A DNA stretch of 64,000 nt from Azolla caroliniana (GCA_043228905.1 JBHGNT010000017.1:11346001-11410000), one strand, 5' to 3'; shown: positions 39,460-50,847, counted from the stretch's first letter. The notes: generated from the sequence alone by a model not told the origin. Made by a program: numbers and translations.

Positions 39460-39899
39460 TGTTGTCCGCCGGAATAGTAACCGACGGACAAAAGCGTAGG
39501 AATAAGAAATAATATAAGATCATAACGCATGTAACGGTTCACGCACGAAGCGTGAACGGCTAAATAGACCCTACGTATATAAAGGGCAAAAAACCTCTGA
39601 TAGAGGGGGCGTGTAATTTTGGGAATGTAAAGAAACGTCTCATAATAGAATTCTATCTTCTCTGATTTCCTGTGTATAGCTATGGCTAATTCACTGTGTT
39701 TGTCTTGAATACCTAAGCGTTTAAGTACGTAAGTGTAACCCTTGATAGGGATTCGGTTGTAGCCATCTCCCTTATACGTTGATAGGTTACAGGGAACCTT
39801 CCCCTACGCATTACGCTTAGACACCTGTTCGTTGTTCCACACCCACTTGGAGGTCTAGGTTGAAGGATTGACCGCAGACCGTGTTCCTAATCGGCAACA
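39460..39899 (+). repeat. gypsy G2-type LTR, full length
   Basis: 440 bp from TGTTGTCCGCC to ATCGGCAACA, with TATATAAA at 39576-39583. Its last 90 bp match the LTR end at 25507-25597. The right flank (GAGCC) is copia C2b integrase; the left flank (TCAGG) does not match it, so it is unlikely to be a simple solo LTR and is better read as the 3' LTR of an element whose body lies to the left. Confidence 0.8.
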
Positions 39900-40650
39900 G
39901 AGCCGTAACAAGCTCAACCTAATCCATTCGGATGTGTGGGAACCGGCATAGAATGTTAGTCTTGGCGAGAGTCGATATTTCGTCTCCTTCATCGACGACT
40001 ATACACGACACACATGGATCTACCTCATTGAGCGGAAGAGTGCAGTCTTCGAGTGTTTCGGGAGTCTCCAAAGCATGGTGGAATGGGAATCGGATAGGAA
40101 GATCAAATGCCTGCGGTCGGATGGTGGGAAAGAATACTTTTCCGGCCAATTCAACAGTTATCTGCAGCAAACGGGAATTCGGCGAGAGTTCAGCTGCTGA
40201 TACACACCGCAACAGAACGGTGTTGCCGAGAGGAAGAACCGGTCGCTTATTGATGCGGCAAGGGTAATGCTGGAGGAGAAGAGCATGCCCAAATTCTACT
40301 GGGCGGAGGCAGTCCAAACGGTTGTCTACATCCAGAACCGGATCGATGACAAGGTGTCAGCTCCCGAGCTGTATTTCGGGGCAGAAGCCGAATTTGAGTC
40401 ACCTTAAGATCTTCGGTAGCATTGCATATGTGCATGTACCGGATAAGAAGCGGAGGAAGCTGGATGCAAAATCAGAAAAATACATCCTAGTTGGCTATGC
40501 TCAAGAGCAAAAGGGTTATAAGTGTTATAACTCCCGGACAAAGCAGGTCCGAGTTAGTCGAGATGTCGAGTTTGATGAATCGGCATCGTGGTACTCCATA
40601 CCGACTCCGACTTCTGAATCTGACCCGATGCCAGTGGATGAGGCTAGTTA
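39900..40650 (+). pseudogene. copia C2b integrase
   Basis: It begins in mid-domain (SRNKLNLIHSDVW, first catalytic Asp), then SRYFVSFIDDYTRHTWIYLIERK, LRSDGGKEYFSGQFNSYLQQ, QQNGVAERKNRS, FYWAEAVQTVVYIQNRI, frameshift near 40380, FGSIAYVHVPDKKRRKLDAKSE, GYKCYNSRTKQVRVSRDVEFDES. Stops at about 39949, 40197 and 40406. Confidence 0.88.
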
Positions 40651-41761
40651 GCCTGAACTGGCCCTGGTAGAGGATGATGAAGCATGGACTCAGGATGAGA
40701 GTCCGGAATCAATCTGACCAGTCCGATGAGGAACCGGCGAATAGTGGAGACTTTGCCGTGCACTCCCCGCACAAGGAACCGAGGAGATGGTTCACACGCA
40801 AAGAGAAGGGGAAGAAGAAGATGCCAGAATACAAAACTGGCCACGATGAGTCGGATCGCTGTGCATTCGACTCCGGCAAGAAAAATGGTGGATCTTCAGC
40901 AACAAAGACCAATCCGGCCAAGAAGGGCCTCAAATCAGGTAACGGTGAGTTACACCGGTCTACCCGCCAGAAGGATCTCGTCAAACGGTACGGGTAAAAT
41001 GAGTACATGGCGCATCACTACGCATACATGACTAAGGTGGCAGAAGTGCGCGAGCCAGGGAGCTACACAGAAGCGGCCAAGGACGCAAATTGGTGTGCCG
41101 CTATGGACGAAGAAATGCGGGCACACGATGCCAACGAGACATGGGACCTGGTTGACCCTCCTCGTCACTGTAAACCGATCGGCTGCAAGTGGGTGTACAA
41201 ATTAAAGTACAACGCCGACGGTTCAGGTAACCGGTACAAGGCCCGGTTAGTGGCGAAGGGATATGCGTAGACCCACGAAATCAACTACGACGAGACCTTC
41301 ACTCCTGTAGCGAAGATGACGACGGTTCGAGTGGTGTTGGAGATTGTTGCGGCAAGGGGGTGGCATCTTCATCAGATGGATGTGAAGAATGAATTTCTTC
41401 AAGGTGATCTTGAAGAAGAAGTCTTTATGACTCAGCCTCCCGGGTTTCAATCGGAGATGAACAAGTCGGCGGCATGCCGGCTGAAGAAGTCATTGTACGG
41501 CCTGAACCAAGCCCCTCGAGCTTGGAATGCGAAGATCATGCACCGGTTGCGTAAGATGGGGTTTGTGGCCTCCGAATCGGACTCTTCATTGTTCATCCGG
41601 CAAATCTCAGCCGGTCTGGTATGTATAATGTTGTATGTTGATGATCTAGTCATCACCAAACCAGGTGTTCCAGAAATCAACCGCATCAAGTCCCAGTTGT
41701 CGGACGCATTTAAGATGAAGGATTTGGGGGACCTTCATTATTTTCTAGGGATCGAGGTGAT
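40651..41761 (+). pseudogene. copia C2b linker and reverse transcriptase
   Basis: Linker TRKEKGKKKMPEYKTGHDES and STRQKDLVKRYG, then MAHHYAYMTKVAEV, WVYKLKYNADGSGNRYKARLVAKGYA, stop at 41268, [88 protein letters not shown], stop at 41763. RT motifs, including YVDD, are present; this is the block C2a has lost. Confidence 0.9.
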
Positions 41762-42584
41762 ATGAACCCCGGACGGCATATTGCTCTCACAACGACATTA
41801 CGTCTTGAATATGTTGTACAAGTTCGGCATGACAGAATGCCGACCTGTCTCCACACCCTTGGACCGGAACCAGAAGCTTCGTCCAAACTCCGGACCGGCC
41901 TGCAACGAGCAACGGTTCCGACAAATTGTCTGAAGCCTTCTTTACTTGACTATCACGCGACCTGACATCAGCTATCCGGTCGGAATGATAAGCCATTTCA
42001 TGCAGCAGCCGACCGTGGAGCACCTTCAATGCGCACAACGGATATTGCGGTATGTCAGCGGCACGAAGGACCAAGGACTATTATACCGGTGCAGTATAAC
42101 CGAAGAGCTCGTCGGTTACACAGATGCCGACTGGGCCGGCGATGCATCAAATCGCCGATCAACCTCCGGTTACATGTTTTCCCTAGGTAGTGTGGTTGTT
42201 CCGTGGAGCAGCAAAAAGCAGCCAACAGTTGCTCTGTCGAGCACTGAGGCGGAGTATCGGGGCGCTACCATTGCCACCTGTTAAGCCATTTGGCTTCGGC
42301 GACTGCTGCAAGACTTATGGATCGAGGTACCGACCCCGATTCTAGTCTACTGTGACAACATCAGCAGCATGCAACTCGCCAAGAACCCCGTATTCCATGC
42401 TTGCACAAAGCACATAGAAGTGCACTATCACTTCGTGCGTGAGCGTGTCTTGAGCAGTGAGGTCGAACTTCGGTATGTTCATACGGATCGGCAAGTAGCC
42501 GACATCTTCACCAAACCACTCGGTTCGGACAAGTTGCAGCACTTCACCGAAATGCTTGGTGTTCAACATCTCGACATGCCGCAC
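41762..42584 (+). pseudogene. copia C2b RNase H
   Basis: After a frame change: [87 protein letters not shown], stop at 42282, then LVYCDNISSMQLAKNPVFHACTKHIEVHYHFVRERV, DRQVADIFTKPLGSDKLQHF. Essentially a complete domain with one nonsense change. Confidence 0.9.
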
Positions 42585-43231
42585 TTGAGGGGGAGAACGA
42601 CGGGCAAAGACACTGGAACGGGCAAAGGCAAAGAGACTGCCGATTGCGCCGGTGAGGCAAGAACCGACGAAGGGAGAGTCAAGAAGAAGAAAGGAGCCGA
42701 GTCGACAAGGGAAGTCGACACGTCCGAACAAGTCGGAACAAGCGGCAGCGGCGGCAAAGTCAAGAAGGACAGAGCCGACCGAAGTAAGAAGGCCAAGTCC
42801 TGGACATGGTCCGATGTGGTGAAGGGCTTCGAACCAGAAGAAGAATCAGGAGCAACCGATTCGGACAAGAGCTGGAACAAATCGGAGACAATCGATTCGG
42901 TTCAACAGACAGAGTCGGAAGAACTAGATCAATTCAAGGCCAAGAGGACAAGAAGGCAGCGAAAGTCGACGCCAACACGAAAGAATCGGCAAACCGGAAC
43001 GCGCCGAAGTCACAGCAGCAAGGGAGCTGAATTAGGCCTGTTGAGCAGACAAGCCGACCAAGGAGGTCGAGGCGCGTAGAACAAGAGGGGTCGCGGCAAA
43101 CAAAACCGGACCGGACAAGGAGTGTGAGCAAGGCGGAACGACACTAGGAGAATCGGTTGGAAGAACCGACTGCCACAGAGGCTGACACTAGGATCCAACC
43201 TCAAGTTGAGCTTGGGGGGGAGTGTTGAGCG
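42585..43231 (+). CDS. copia C2b pol C-terminal charged tail
   Basis: Open from RNase H to a TAG at 43077 (CAG in C2a). Contains GKDTGTGKGKETADCAGEARTDEGRVKKKKGAES, KKDRADRSKKAKSWTWSDVVKGFEPEEESGATDSDKS, KRTRRQRKSTPTRKNRQTG and LLSRQADQGGRGA. After the TAG a one-base deletion relative to C2a near 43150 shifts the last codons, but the QVEL/GGEC ending is still present in another frame with its TGA inside the LTR. The internal polypurine copy is at 42585-42595, the terminal one (one base changed) at 43212-43222. Confidence 0.72.
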
Positions 43232-43644
43232 GCAAGCTCAACTGGAGCAGGATCGACTGGATAAGCCTGATCCGGTGAACGAGACAGATCGGTAAGCCAG
43301 TGAGCAACCGAGCCGGCAAACAACAGAGATGATGAGTTGGGGAGCTGGTTAGCTGGATCCAATCGGTAACCGGAAGCCTAGTATTAGTTTAGACTATTAG
43401 GCAATTATAGTCTCGTAGTAAGTGTCAGATACTCGTGTGAGCATTGAAGTACGCGGTACTTCTGTCAGTCCCACAAGGACTTGTATAAATAGTGCTACTG
43501 AGCACAGTTGTAAAAAAAGAGAAATAGAGTGATCATATTGTTTTGAATATAGCTTTCACGTTCTGCTCTCTCTGTCTCTCCCATGTACTCTGTGTATTCT
43601 CTACTTTCTCTATTTTCAAACGCTTCCGCAAGTAATCATTCTCA
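43223..43644 (+). repeat. copia C2b 3' LTR
   Basis: 422 bp from TGTTGAGCGGCAAGCTCAAC to AATCATTCTCA. TATAAATAGTGC near 43486 matches the C2a LTR. The right flank is unrelated AT-rich DNA. Confidence 0.92.
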
Positions 43645-44767
43645 GAAAACTTCAATATACTATTAGAAAAACAATACAATCTTCTTGGACTCTAAAAAGG
43701 GATCTCAATGACATTAGTCAATAATATTCTTTGCTTCTTCTCTCTTTCTTCTACTAAGACTCCTTTCACTTCTTCTAGCCTCCGGCTTCCTCCTCCTTTC
43801 ACTTCTTCCTCCTTCCTTCCAATTTCTAAGAATACCATCATATTTATAGGTTTTTAGTTGCGTTATTCTTGCTTTTACATATCCTCGAGTTTATGTGAGT
43901 CATGTTTTTATATCATTATTTTTGCTTTGTCATCCCAAATTTGTTATACTAAAAAGCTCTCTTATGAATCTTTTCTTTTGAAATTTTCTTGTTGTGACCA
44001 TAGCGTCGTGACAAGGAGTGCAAGCGAACTAGCACAACTATGAGATGATATGCGAAGCGTAAGGAAAGAAATAAAGCAATGATGCAAGTGAAGGAGAGAA
44101 TGAGATGAAAGAGGAAGAGAAGAGTGAGTGAGAAAAAAAGAAAAGCTTAAGAAATTTTGATTAGAAAAACCTTGTGCAAACTAGTTTCGTTCTAGTTAGA
44201 GCTCATCAGTGCCAAGGTCATTTACAACAAGAGGGTACGTTTATATAGGGGGAAGAGAGAGAGAGAGAGAGAGAGAGAATAGGAGTTTAATGAGGGGAGA
44301 GAGGGAAATAGGGAATCGTGATAGGCAAACAATTGATAAGTGAAGGTGGGCTAGAGGGGGGGTTATATGTATGTATATGATAAGTGATAGGTGCGAGTGG
44401 GCTCTAAGAAGAGGGGGATTATAAGGGTGGGATATCAAAAGAATATAGTATTAAGTGGGAGTATTTATGGATTTATATTCAGTTTTGACAAGAAGGGAAT
44501 GAATAGATTTAGACTTAGTCCAACATATGAAGGGCCGCGGTAGTTTGGATAGTTGGGGATGTGAGTATAAATCTATGTGGAGGTTTTCTAGCATGTCGTG
44601 AATTCCTAATCTACGAGTATCTTTCGTATACCTAAATTTGAAGATGACAGGTATAAGGGTACTTTTAGGTTTTCTACTAAATACTAGTGATTTCCTAGCG
44701 CTAAATAGGATCTTTTTATAATTCTCTAATATAAAAGAAAGGGGATATACTCTCTTAACTAATCTAC
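43645..44767. other. AT-rich intergenic stretch, no gene
   Basis: About 1.1 kb without retroelement coding similarity, AT-rich, with poly-A/T patches. ORFs are short and lack any domain. A (GA)n microsatellite lies at about 44250-44278. It may be host intergenic DNA or a decayed noncoding repeat. Confidence 0.6.
44250..44278. repeat. (GA)n microsatellite
   Basis: About 14 uninterrupted GA dinucleotides in GGAAGAGAGAGAGA context. Confidence 0.92.
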
Positions 44768-45316
44768 TGAATTTGGCACATCTTTAGGTGTTCGGTAGCA
44801 TTGCATATGTGCATGTACCGAAGGAAAACGGAGGCAGTTAGACACAAAAGCCGAAAAGTGCATTCTCGTTGGTTACTCGGATGAACAGAAGGGTTATAAG
44901 GGTTACTCCGAGTTAGCCGAGATGTCGTCTTCGATGATTTGGCATCCTGGTACTTCTCTCCATCTGAACCCGAGCCGATTTTTGTTGATGGTTCGGTAGA
45001 ATTCAGAACATAGGGAAGCGTCATGGAATGCGAACAACCGAATAGTCTGGCTTCTCTCTAGATTAGTGGACCGAATCTGGACTGGTTGAGCTAGTGTGGT
45101 CAACTGGATGACGAGTCGGCGAGTAGTGAAGACTCGGTCGTGCTCTCCCGCGCAAGGAACCAAGGAGACGGTTCACACGCAAACAGAAAGGGAAGAAGAA
45201 GATGTCGGAGTACGACACGTAGAGAAGAGACGTATTAGAGTGAATCCAACTCCAGACACAGTAGGGACGGACCTTCGGAAGAAAAGTCCGACTCGGCCAA
45301 GAAGGCCACGAAATCG
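44768..45316 (+). pseudogene. copia integrase C-terminus and linker
   Basis: LNLAHL, stop, VFGSIAYVHVPKE, then shifted KCILVGYSDEQKGYKG-type residues (44860-44905), then the hydrophilic linker with RKNKETVHTQTEREEED-like basic and acidic stretches. Several frame changes. It begins directly in AT-rich DNA without an LTR. Confidence 0.75.
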
Positions 45317-45885
45317 GTGAATCAGGAATTGCACCAATCCACCCGCCAAAAGAACCCCGTGAAGAGGTACGGGTATAACGAGTATATGGCGCATCATTAC
45401 ACGTACATGGTGAAGGTGGCAGTCATGCGTGAACTGGAGAGCTACGTTGACGTGACTAAGGACCCGAATTGGTGGAAGACCGTGGAGGAAGAGATGCACG
45501 CACTCATGGAAAACGAGACGTGGGATTTGGTCGATGTACCGAAAGGAGTAAAGCCGATCGGTTGTCGTTGGGTGTACAAGGTGAAATACAACGTCGACGG
45601 CCTGTCAATAAGTACAAGGCCCGGTTAGTGGCCAAGGGCTACCCGCAACAGCACGACATCGACTACGATGAGACGTTCACGTCGGTCGCGAAGATGACGA
45701 CCATTTGTGTCCTGCTTGCGGTGGCAACAACTAAGGGGTGGTCTCTACATTAGATGGATGTGAAAAATATGTTCCTACAAGGTGATCTTGAGGAACATGA
45801 GTTTATGGTTCAGCCACCCAGATTTCAATCCGAGGTGAACACATCAGGTGTATGTCGATTGAAGAAGTCCCTCTATGGATTCAAG
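45317..45885 (+). pseudogene. copia reverse transcriptase N-terminal half, cut by C1d
   Basis: STRQKNPVKRYGYNEYMAHHYTYMVKVAVM, WKTVEEEMHALMENETWDLVDVPKGVKPIGCRWVYKVKYN, frameshift near 45600, KYKARLVAKGYPQQHDIDYDETFTSVAKM, stop at 45751, [39 protein letters not shown] ends before YVDD where the C1d LTR begins. Confidence 0.88.
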
Positions 45886-46054
45886 TGTAAAAAGAACAAC
45901 ATGCAGAAGCAACAGAAAACCGAATGTAAGAAAAAACACAGGTTTAATGGAAAGATTGGACACATAGAGTACGCGGGAGAGATAGAGAGAGAAAGGGAGA
46001 GAGGGTCAATACACACAACTCTCTTCAAAATAATAATACTCAATCTATACATAG
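45886..46054 (-). repeat. copia C1d 3' LTR, left part
   Basis: First 169 bp of a C1-type LTR on the minus strand, TGTAAAAAG... to ...CTATACATAG. It is split by the insertion of C1c after CATAG and resumes at 51659. Together about 439 bp. Confidence 0.87.
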
Positions 46055-46438
46055 TGTAGAAAGTAACGTGCGCAAGCAAGTATGAAGACCGAACAGAAGG
46101 AAGGAAACTCAGGTTCAATGGAGAGCTTGCGCTTACGCAGTATACTCGGGAGAGACAGAGAGAGAAACACAAAAAACTATATTCAACAATAATACTCAAT
46201 CTGTACATAAGACATGCTCAGTGAGCACTTTTATACAAGTCCTAGAAGGAGACTGAAGTACTGACAGTACTTCAATGCTCATCAAGAGCTCCTAGACTAA
46301 CTCCCAAATATATTCCTCACGGAATATCTTTCCTAACGGCCTCCCGGTTTATGCACTCGGCCTAACCGATCAGTCCCAACCGATCCGGTCCTTGGCTTCT
46401 TCAGCCGATCTGGCCGATGTTGAGCTTGTCTCTCAACA
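46055..46438 (-). repeat. copia C1c 3' LTR
   Basis: TGTAGAAAG to TCTCAACA. Minus-strand TATA box in CTTGTATAAAAGTGC near 46228-46241; sense start forms the TGTTGAG/CTCAACA hairpin. Terminal polypurine tract at 46439-46449. Confidence 0.95.
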
Positions 46439-46943
46439 CTCCCCCTCAAGCTCAATTTGAGGCTCTTCGGGATCTTCACAGCACCGGTTCCTCCTGGCTT
46501 CTCGCCTCACTCGCGCTCCTTGACCTGTTCGACTCCGCACGCTTTAATCCTTCCGGTCGGCTTGTCTGCTCATGTGGCCCTCATCAGCTCTTCTGTTGTT
46601 GCGGTGTTGACGCTATCTTCTGCTGCCTTTTCTTCCGCTTGGCCTCGGTTGATTCAGCGTGTCTGAATCAAACATCCGAACCGACTCGGCTACCTCCGAT
46701 CGGTCTTCGCTCTTGTCCGAGTTGGCTGTCTCCAACTCGTCTTCGGTCTTCTCGCCCTCGATAGCGTCATACTCCTCATGCGTGGTTGGCTTCGGCTCTC
46801 TCCTTCGGTTGCTTCCCTTCTGTCCGCTTCCGAACTTTTCGGCGGGTCCGCCCTCGGCTTCTTCAACCGATCCGATGTCGAACTTGTCAACCCACTCGGT
46901 GTCGCGGTGTCCGCTCCTTTCCTGCTGCTTTGCTTGGTTGTTC
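46439..46943 (-). pseudogene. copia C1c pol C-terminal charged tail
   Basis: The 505 bp between the two polypurine copies (46439-46449 and 46944-46954). Contains [60 protein letters not shown], a one-base change near 46620, then the basic part and MSRQADRKD with a stop, ending VELEGEC-type codons in the LTR. Confidence 0.78.
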
Positions 46944-47825
46944 CTCCCCCTCAAGTTTGGCATGTCTAGGTGACGCAATCCGAGCGCACCTGAGAATTGC
47001 CGCAACTTGTCCAGACCAAGAGGCTTGGTGAAGATGTCGGCAATCTGCCGATCCGTCGGAACGCACTGAAGTTCGACTTCACCGGTAAGGACACGCTCAC
47101 GGACGAAATGGTAGTGCACCTCAATGCGCTTGGTCCGTGCGTAGAAGACGGGGTTCTTCGCGAGTTGGATGCTGCTGAGGTTGTCGCAGTAGATCGTCGT
47201 CGGATCGGACACCTCCTCTCGCAGGTCCTTAAGTAGCCGCTTCAACCATATGGCTTCGCATGTCGCGACAGCCGCTCCTCGGAACTCGGCTTCGGTGCTC
47301 GACAGTGCAACTGTCGGCTGCTTCTTACTGCTCCACGCGATCGCGGCACTCCCGAGGGAGAACGCGTATCGAGACGTGGATCGGCGATCGGCGGCGTTGC
47401 CAGCCCAATCACCATCGGTGTAGCTGACTAACCGCGTGGCTGCACCGGTCCGATATAGCAGTCCCCAGTCCTTAGTGCCGTTGACATACCGAAGTATGCG
47501 TTGCGCACACTGAAGGTGCTCCTCGGTAGGTCGCGCCATGAACTGACTGATAACCCTAACCAGATAACTGAGGTCGGGTCGGGTGATGGTCAAGTATATA
47601 AGGCTTCCGACAATTTGTCGAAACCTCGTAGGGTCGCATACCTTTCCCGTATCGGGACGAAGCTTGACGGTTCTGTCCAGAGGAGTCGAGACGGACTTAC
47701 AGTCAGCCATCCCGAATTTGAAGAGCATACTCAGCACGTAATGACGTTGGCTGATCAATATGCCTTCGGGGTTACGGATCACTTCGATCCCGAGGAAGTA
47801 ATGAAGGTCTCCCAGATCCTTAGGT
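46944..47825 (-). CDS. copia C1c RNase H (within a 389-codon ORF)
   Basis: ORF 47782-46613 begins MIRNPEGILISQRHYVLSML and covers the RT thumb/connection (VSTPLDRTVKLRPDTGKV) and a complete RNase [85 protein letters not shown]. It runs on into the charged tail. Its start is out of frame with upstream RT because of the 49-bp deletion. Confidence 0.9.
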
Positions 47826-48798
47826 CGGCGCCGGTGATGACCACGTCATCAACATATAGTAGAATACTAACAGGGCCGAGTCGACCTTTCCGGATGAACA
47901 GGGAAGGGTCCGATTTTGACGTGACGAAACCCATCTGGAGCAGTTGTTGCCTAATCTTCGCGTTCCAGGCACGCGGGGCTTGCTTCGGTCTGTAAAGGGA
48001 CTTCTTCAGTCGGCATACTGCCGTGGAGTTCGTTCCGGAGTGAAATCCGGGGGGCTGTACCATGTACACTTGTTCCTCAAGGTGACCTTGCAAGAACGCA
48101 TTCTTTACATCCATTTGATGTAGGTGCCACCCCTTGGCCGCGGCTACTGCGAGCAAAACACGAACGGTCGTCATTTTCGCGACCGGCGCAAACGTCTCAT
48201 CGTAGTCGATGTTGTGTTTCTGCGCGTAGCCCTTTGCCACTAGCCGAGCCTTGTACTGGTTGACCGAGCCATCGGTGTTGTACTTGACCTTGTACACCCA
48301 CCTACACCCGATCGGTTTTACCCCCTTCGGTGCGTCATCCAGGTCCCAGGTCTCGTTCTCTGCCAATGCGTGCATCTCTTCCTCCATCGCGGCACGCCAA
48401 TTCACGTTTTTAGCCGCTTCTACGTAGCTCTCCGGCTCACGCACTTCCGCTACACGGGTCATGTACGCATAATGATGTGCCATGTACTCGTTGTATCCGA
48501 ACCGCACAACTGGGTTCTTCTGGCGGGTAGATCGGCGTAATCTCACATTAGCCGATGTCGAGGCCTTCATGGTCGACGCGGTCTTCACCTTTAAAAACCC
48601 GTCACCGGTTCCCTCGGAGTCGGACTCGCGTCGGTCTGACTCGTTCCTATCCGTGCCGGAATCCGACACCTTCTTCTTCCCTTTTTCCTTGCGCGTAAAC
48701 CGTCTCCTCGGCTTCCTGCGCGGGGAAAGCCCGACCGAGTCTCGACTACTCGCCGGCTCTTCATCGGACTGGTCGTACCGACCCAGTCGTCCAATCGG
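47779..48798 (-). CDS. copia C1c linker and reverse transcriptase
   Basis: ORF 48669-47779 (296 codons) with open frame upstream to the TGA at 48799. RSTRQKNPVVRFGYNEYMAHHYAYMTRVAEV, RYKVKYNTDGSVNQYKARLVAKGYAQ-type block, [32 protein letters not shown], catalytic [16 protein letters not shown], then a 49-bp deletion compared with C1a (21980-22028) fuses LR to KDLGDL codons in the wrong frame. YVDD is intact. Confidence 0.92.
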   Translation of the reverse strand, partial: PIGRLGRYDQSDEEPASSRDSVGLSPRRKPRRRFTRKEKGKKKVSDSGTDRNESDRRESDSEGTGDGFLKVKTASTMKASTSANVRLRRSTRQKNPVVRFGYNEYMAHHYAYMTRVAEVREPESYVEAAKNVNWRAAMEEEMHALAENETWDLDDAPKGVKPIGCRWVYKVKYNTDGSVNQYKARLVAKGYAQKHNIDYDETFAPVAKMTTVRVLLAVAAAKGWHLHQMDVKNAFLQGHLEEQVYMVQPPGFHSGTNSTAVCRLKKSLYRPKQAPRAWNAKIRQQLLQMGFVTSKSDPSLFIRKGRLGPVSILLYVDDVVITGADLRIWETFITSSGSK

Positions 48799-49944
48799 TC
48801 AACTTAACCATAGTGAAATCGGACTCTCTTCGCAGGTCTCGATTTCGGGCTCATCCGGAGGCATCTCGGCCTTGCTGACCTCATCGTTAGAGCTCGGATT
48901 GGGGGCAGGGTTCGGAGTCGGGCGCAGGTACCAGGATGCGGACTCGTCAAACACAACGTCAAAGCTGACACGCACTTGTTTGGTGCAAGGGTTATAGCAC
49001 TTATAACCCTTCTGCTCGTCCAAGTAACCGACCAAGATGCACTTCTCGGCCTTTGCGTCCAGCTTCCTCCTTTTCTCCTTCGGTACATGCACATACGCAA
49101 TGCTACCGAACACCCTCAAGTGTCGCAAGTTCGGCTTCGTTCCGAAATATAGCTCGTGCGCCGACACTTTGTCTCCGATCCGGTTTTGGATGTATACCGC
49201 GGTCCTTACCGCCTCGGCCCAGTAGAACTTAGGCAAGCTCTTCTCCTCCAGCATTGCCTGTGCCGCTTCCACAATCGACCGATTCTTTCTCTCGGCCACG
49301 CCGTTCTGCTCTGGCGTGTATCTACAACTGAATTCGCGCCGAATTCCCATTTGTTGTAGCTAACCGTTGAATTGACCAGAAAAGTACTCTTTTCCACCAT
49401 CCGACCGCAGGCACTTGATCTTTCGTCCCGTTTCGGTTTCCACGAACCCTTTGAGGTTCCGGAAACAGTCGAAGACTTCGCTCTTCCTCTCAATGAGGTA
49501 GATCCACGTGTGCCGCATGTGGTCGTCGATGAAGGAGACGAAATATCGGCTCCCACCAAGACTAACGTTTTGTGCCGGCCCCCACACAGCGGAGTGTATA
49601 AGGTCGAGTTTGTTCCGGCTCCGGTTTCGCTCGTTTGGGAAGGGAAGTCGCTGTTGCTTCCCGAGCTGGCAGGCTTCACAAATTTGTGCCTTTCGGCCAC
49701 TAAATTTGGGCAATCCGAACACTACCTGTTTCGATTGCAGATCTTCAAGCTGTTGGTGGTTGATGTGGCCTATCCGCTTGTGCCACAAGTCGATGTCCGA
49801 CTCGGTCTTTTGTCCCTTCGCGAACATTGCGGTGCCGCCATCAGTGGAGTCGAGGATGAACATCCTCCCGTCTCTGCGCCCTTGCGCAATCACACGGCCT
49901 TCTTCCTCAATGAAGCACCCGAGGTGTGTAAACCGAACCTCCAT
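48799..49944 (-). pseudogene. copia C1c integrase, first catalytic Asp lost
   Basis: Two ORFs in the same frame, 49944-49360 and 49350-48799, split by TAG (TAT in C1b). DIDLWHKRIGHINH and CEACQLGKQQ; LIHSAVWGPAQN where C1b and C2a have LIHSDVWGP, so the first D of the DDE triad is Ala (GAT to GCT, 49588-49590). LRSDGGKEYFSGQFNG and EQNGVAERKNRS keep the second D and the E. The second ORF ends at TGA (GGA in C1b). Confidence 0.92.
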
Positions 49945-49959
49945 CCCTTGGTCGACGAT

Positions 49960-50847
49960 CTATCCGACTGAGACCAAGTATTCCGTGATCGTCGGAACGT
50001 GCAGTCCATTCATGAGTTTCCCTTTCTGGCTGACATGGCTAAGGGGAACTTCTCCGACATTCGCGATCGGATGCGGAGTGTCGTCTCCTGTTGCGACTAC
50101 TCCAGGTTGTATCGGTTTTTCAAGGTACGAGAACCACTCCTTATGGCTCGTCATGTGGTTTGACGCGCCGGAGTCTACGTACCACACCTCGTCTGATCTC
50201 GGGGTGGTCTGCTTCATTGAGTTTGCTTCGTGTCTCGTCACGAAGGCAATCCCTTCTCCGGCTCTCCCGGAGTCTTCGGCGTAGTGCGATCGCTGCCGAT
50301 TTCCCTTGTCGGTATGTCTGGAGCCATTCCCGAAACCAGGTCTCTCCGAATCGGCGCGCTTCTTCCAGTACTCACTTTCCTTGTGGCCTTTCTTGCCACA
50401 GTACCAGCACTCCGCGATGGACTTCCCCTGCCGGTTCTTATCGCTTTGACTTCCCCTGTTTCCGGAAGGTCTGGAGTTGTTGTCGGCATCACTTCGGTGC
50501 CTTCTTTCTTGATCTCGTCGGCCGCCTCCATTGCATGACGACTCGCCTCGTCCTCCACGTCCACGGGGCCTATCTCCCTCCGTGTACAGCATTCTGCTCT
50601 CGGTGTGTGTGCTTGTAGACGCACCCGCGTGGTTCTCCTCTACCAGGAGCATCGACTGTAAGTCGAAAAAGGACGGCGTATTCTCCCGGGTACACACAGC
50701 CAGTCGGAACGCTCCGAACTTCGACGCCAAACCTCTGAGACAGATGTGGACCATCTCGCTCTCCTCGATGTTCACCTCTACGGAGGCGAGCAAGTCGCAG
50801 ATATCCTTGATCTTCGAGGTATAGTCCGCCACCGACAAGTCGCGTTG
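49960..50847 (-). CDS. copia C1c gag C-terminal half and protease (292 codons)
   Basis: MSVADYTSKIKDICDLLAS, MVHICLRGLASKFGAFRLAVCTRENTPSFFDLQ, then CWYCGKKGHKESEYWKK, where the last Cys of the CCHC knuckle is Tyr, then VWYVDSGASNHMTSHKEW with an intact protease site. Ends at TAG 49960 (CAG in C1b). In frame with upstream gag. Confidence 0.92.
   Translation of the reverse strand, partial: QRDLSVADYTSKIKDICDLLASVEVNIEESEMVHICLRGLASKFGAFRLAVCTRENTPSFFDLQSMLLVEENHAGASTSTHTESRMLYTEGDRPRGRGGRGESSCNGGGRRDQERRHRSDADNNSRPSGNRGSQSDKNRQGKSIAECWYCGKKGHKESEYWKKRADSERPGFGNGSRHTDKGNRQRSHYAEDSGRAGEGIAFVTRHEANSMKQTTPRSDEVWYVDSGASNHMTSHKEWFSYLEKPIQPGVVATGDDTPHPIANVGEVPLSHVSQKGKLMNGLHVPTITEYLVSVG

Noticed and set aside
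39460-39899. Solo LTR inserted in copia C2b
   Set aside because: Flanks TCAGG and GAGCC do not match and the left side is not copia, so a simple solo LTR insertion is not supported.
43645-44767. Host gene between copia elements
   Set aside because: ORFs are under 70 codons, AT-driven and without domain; no splice-and-frame pattern was convincing.
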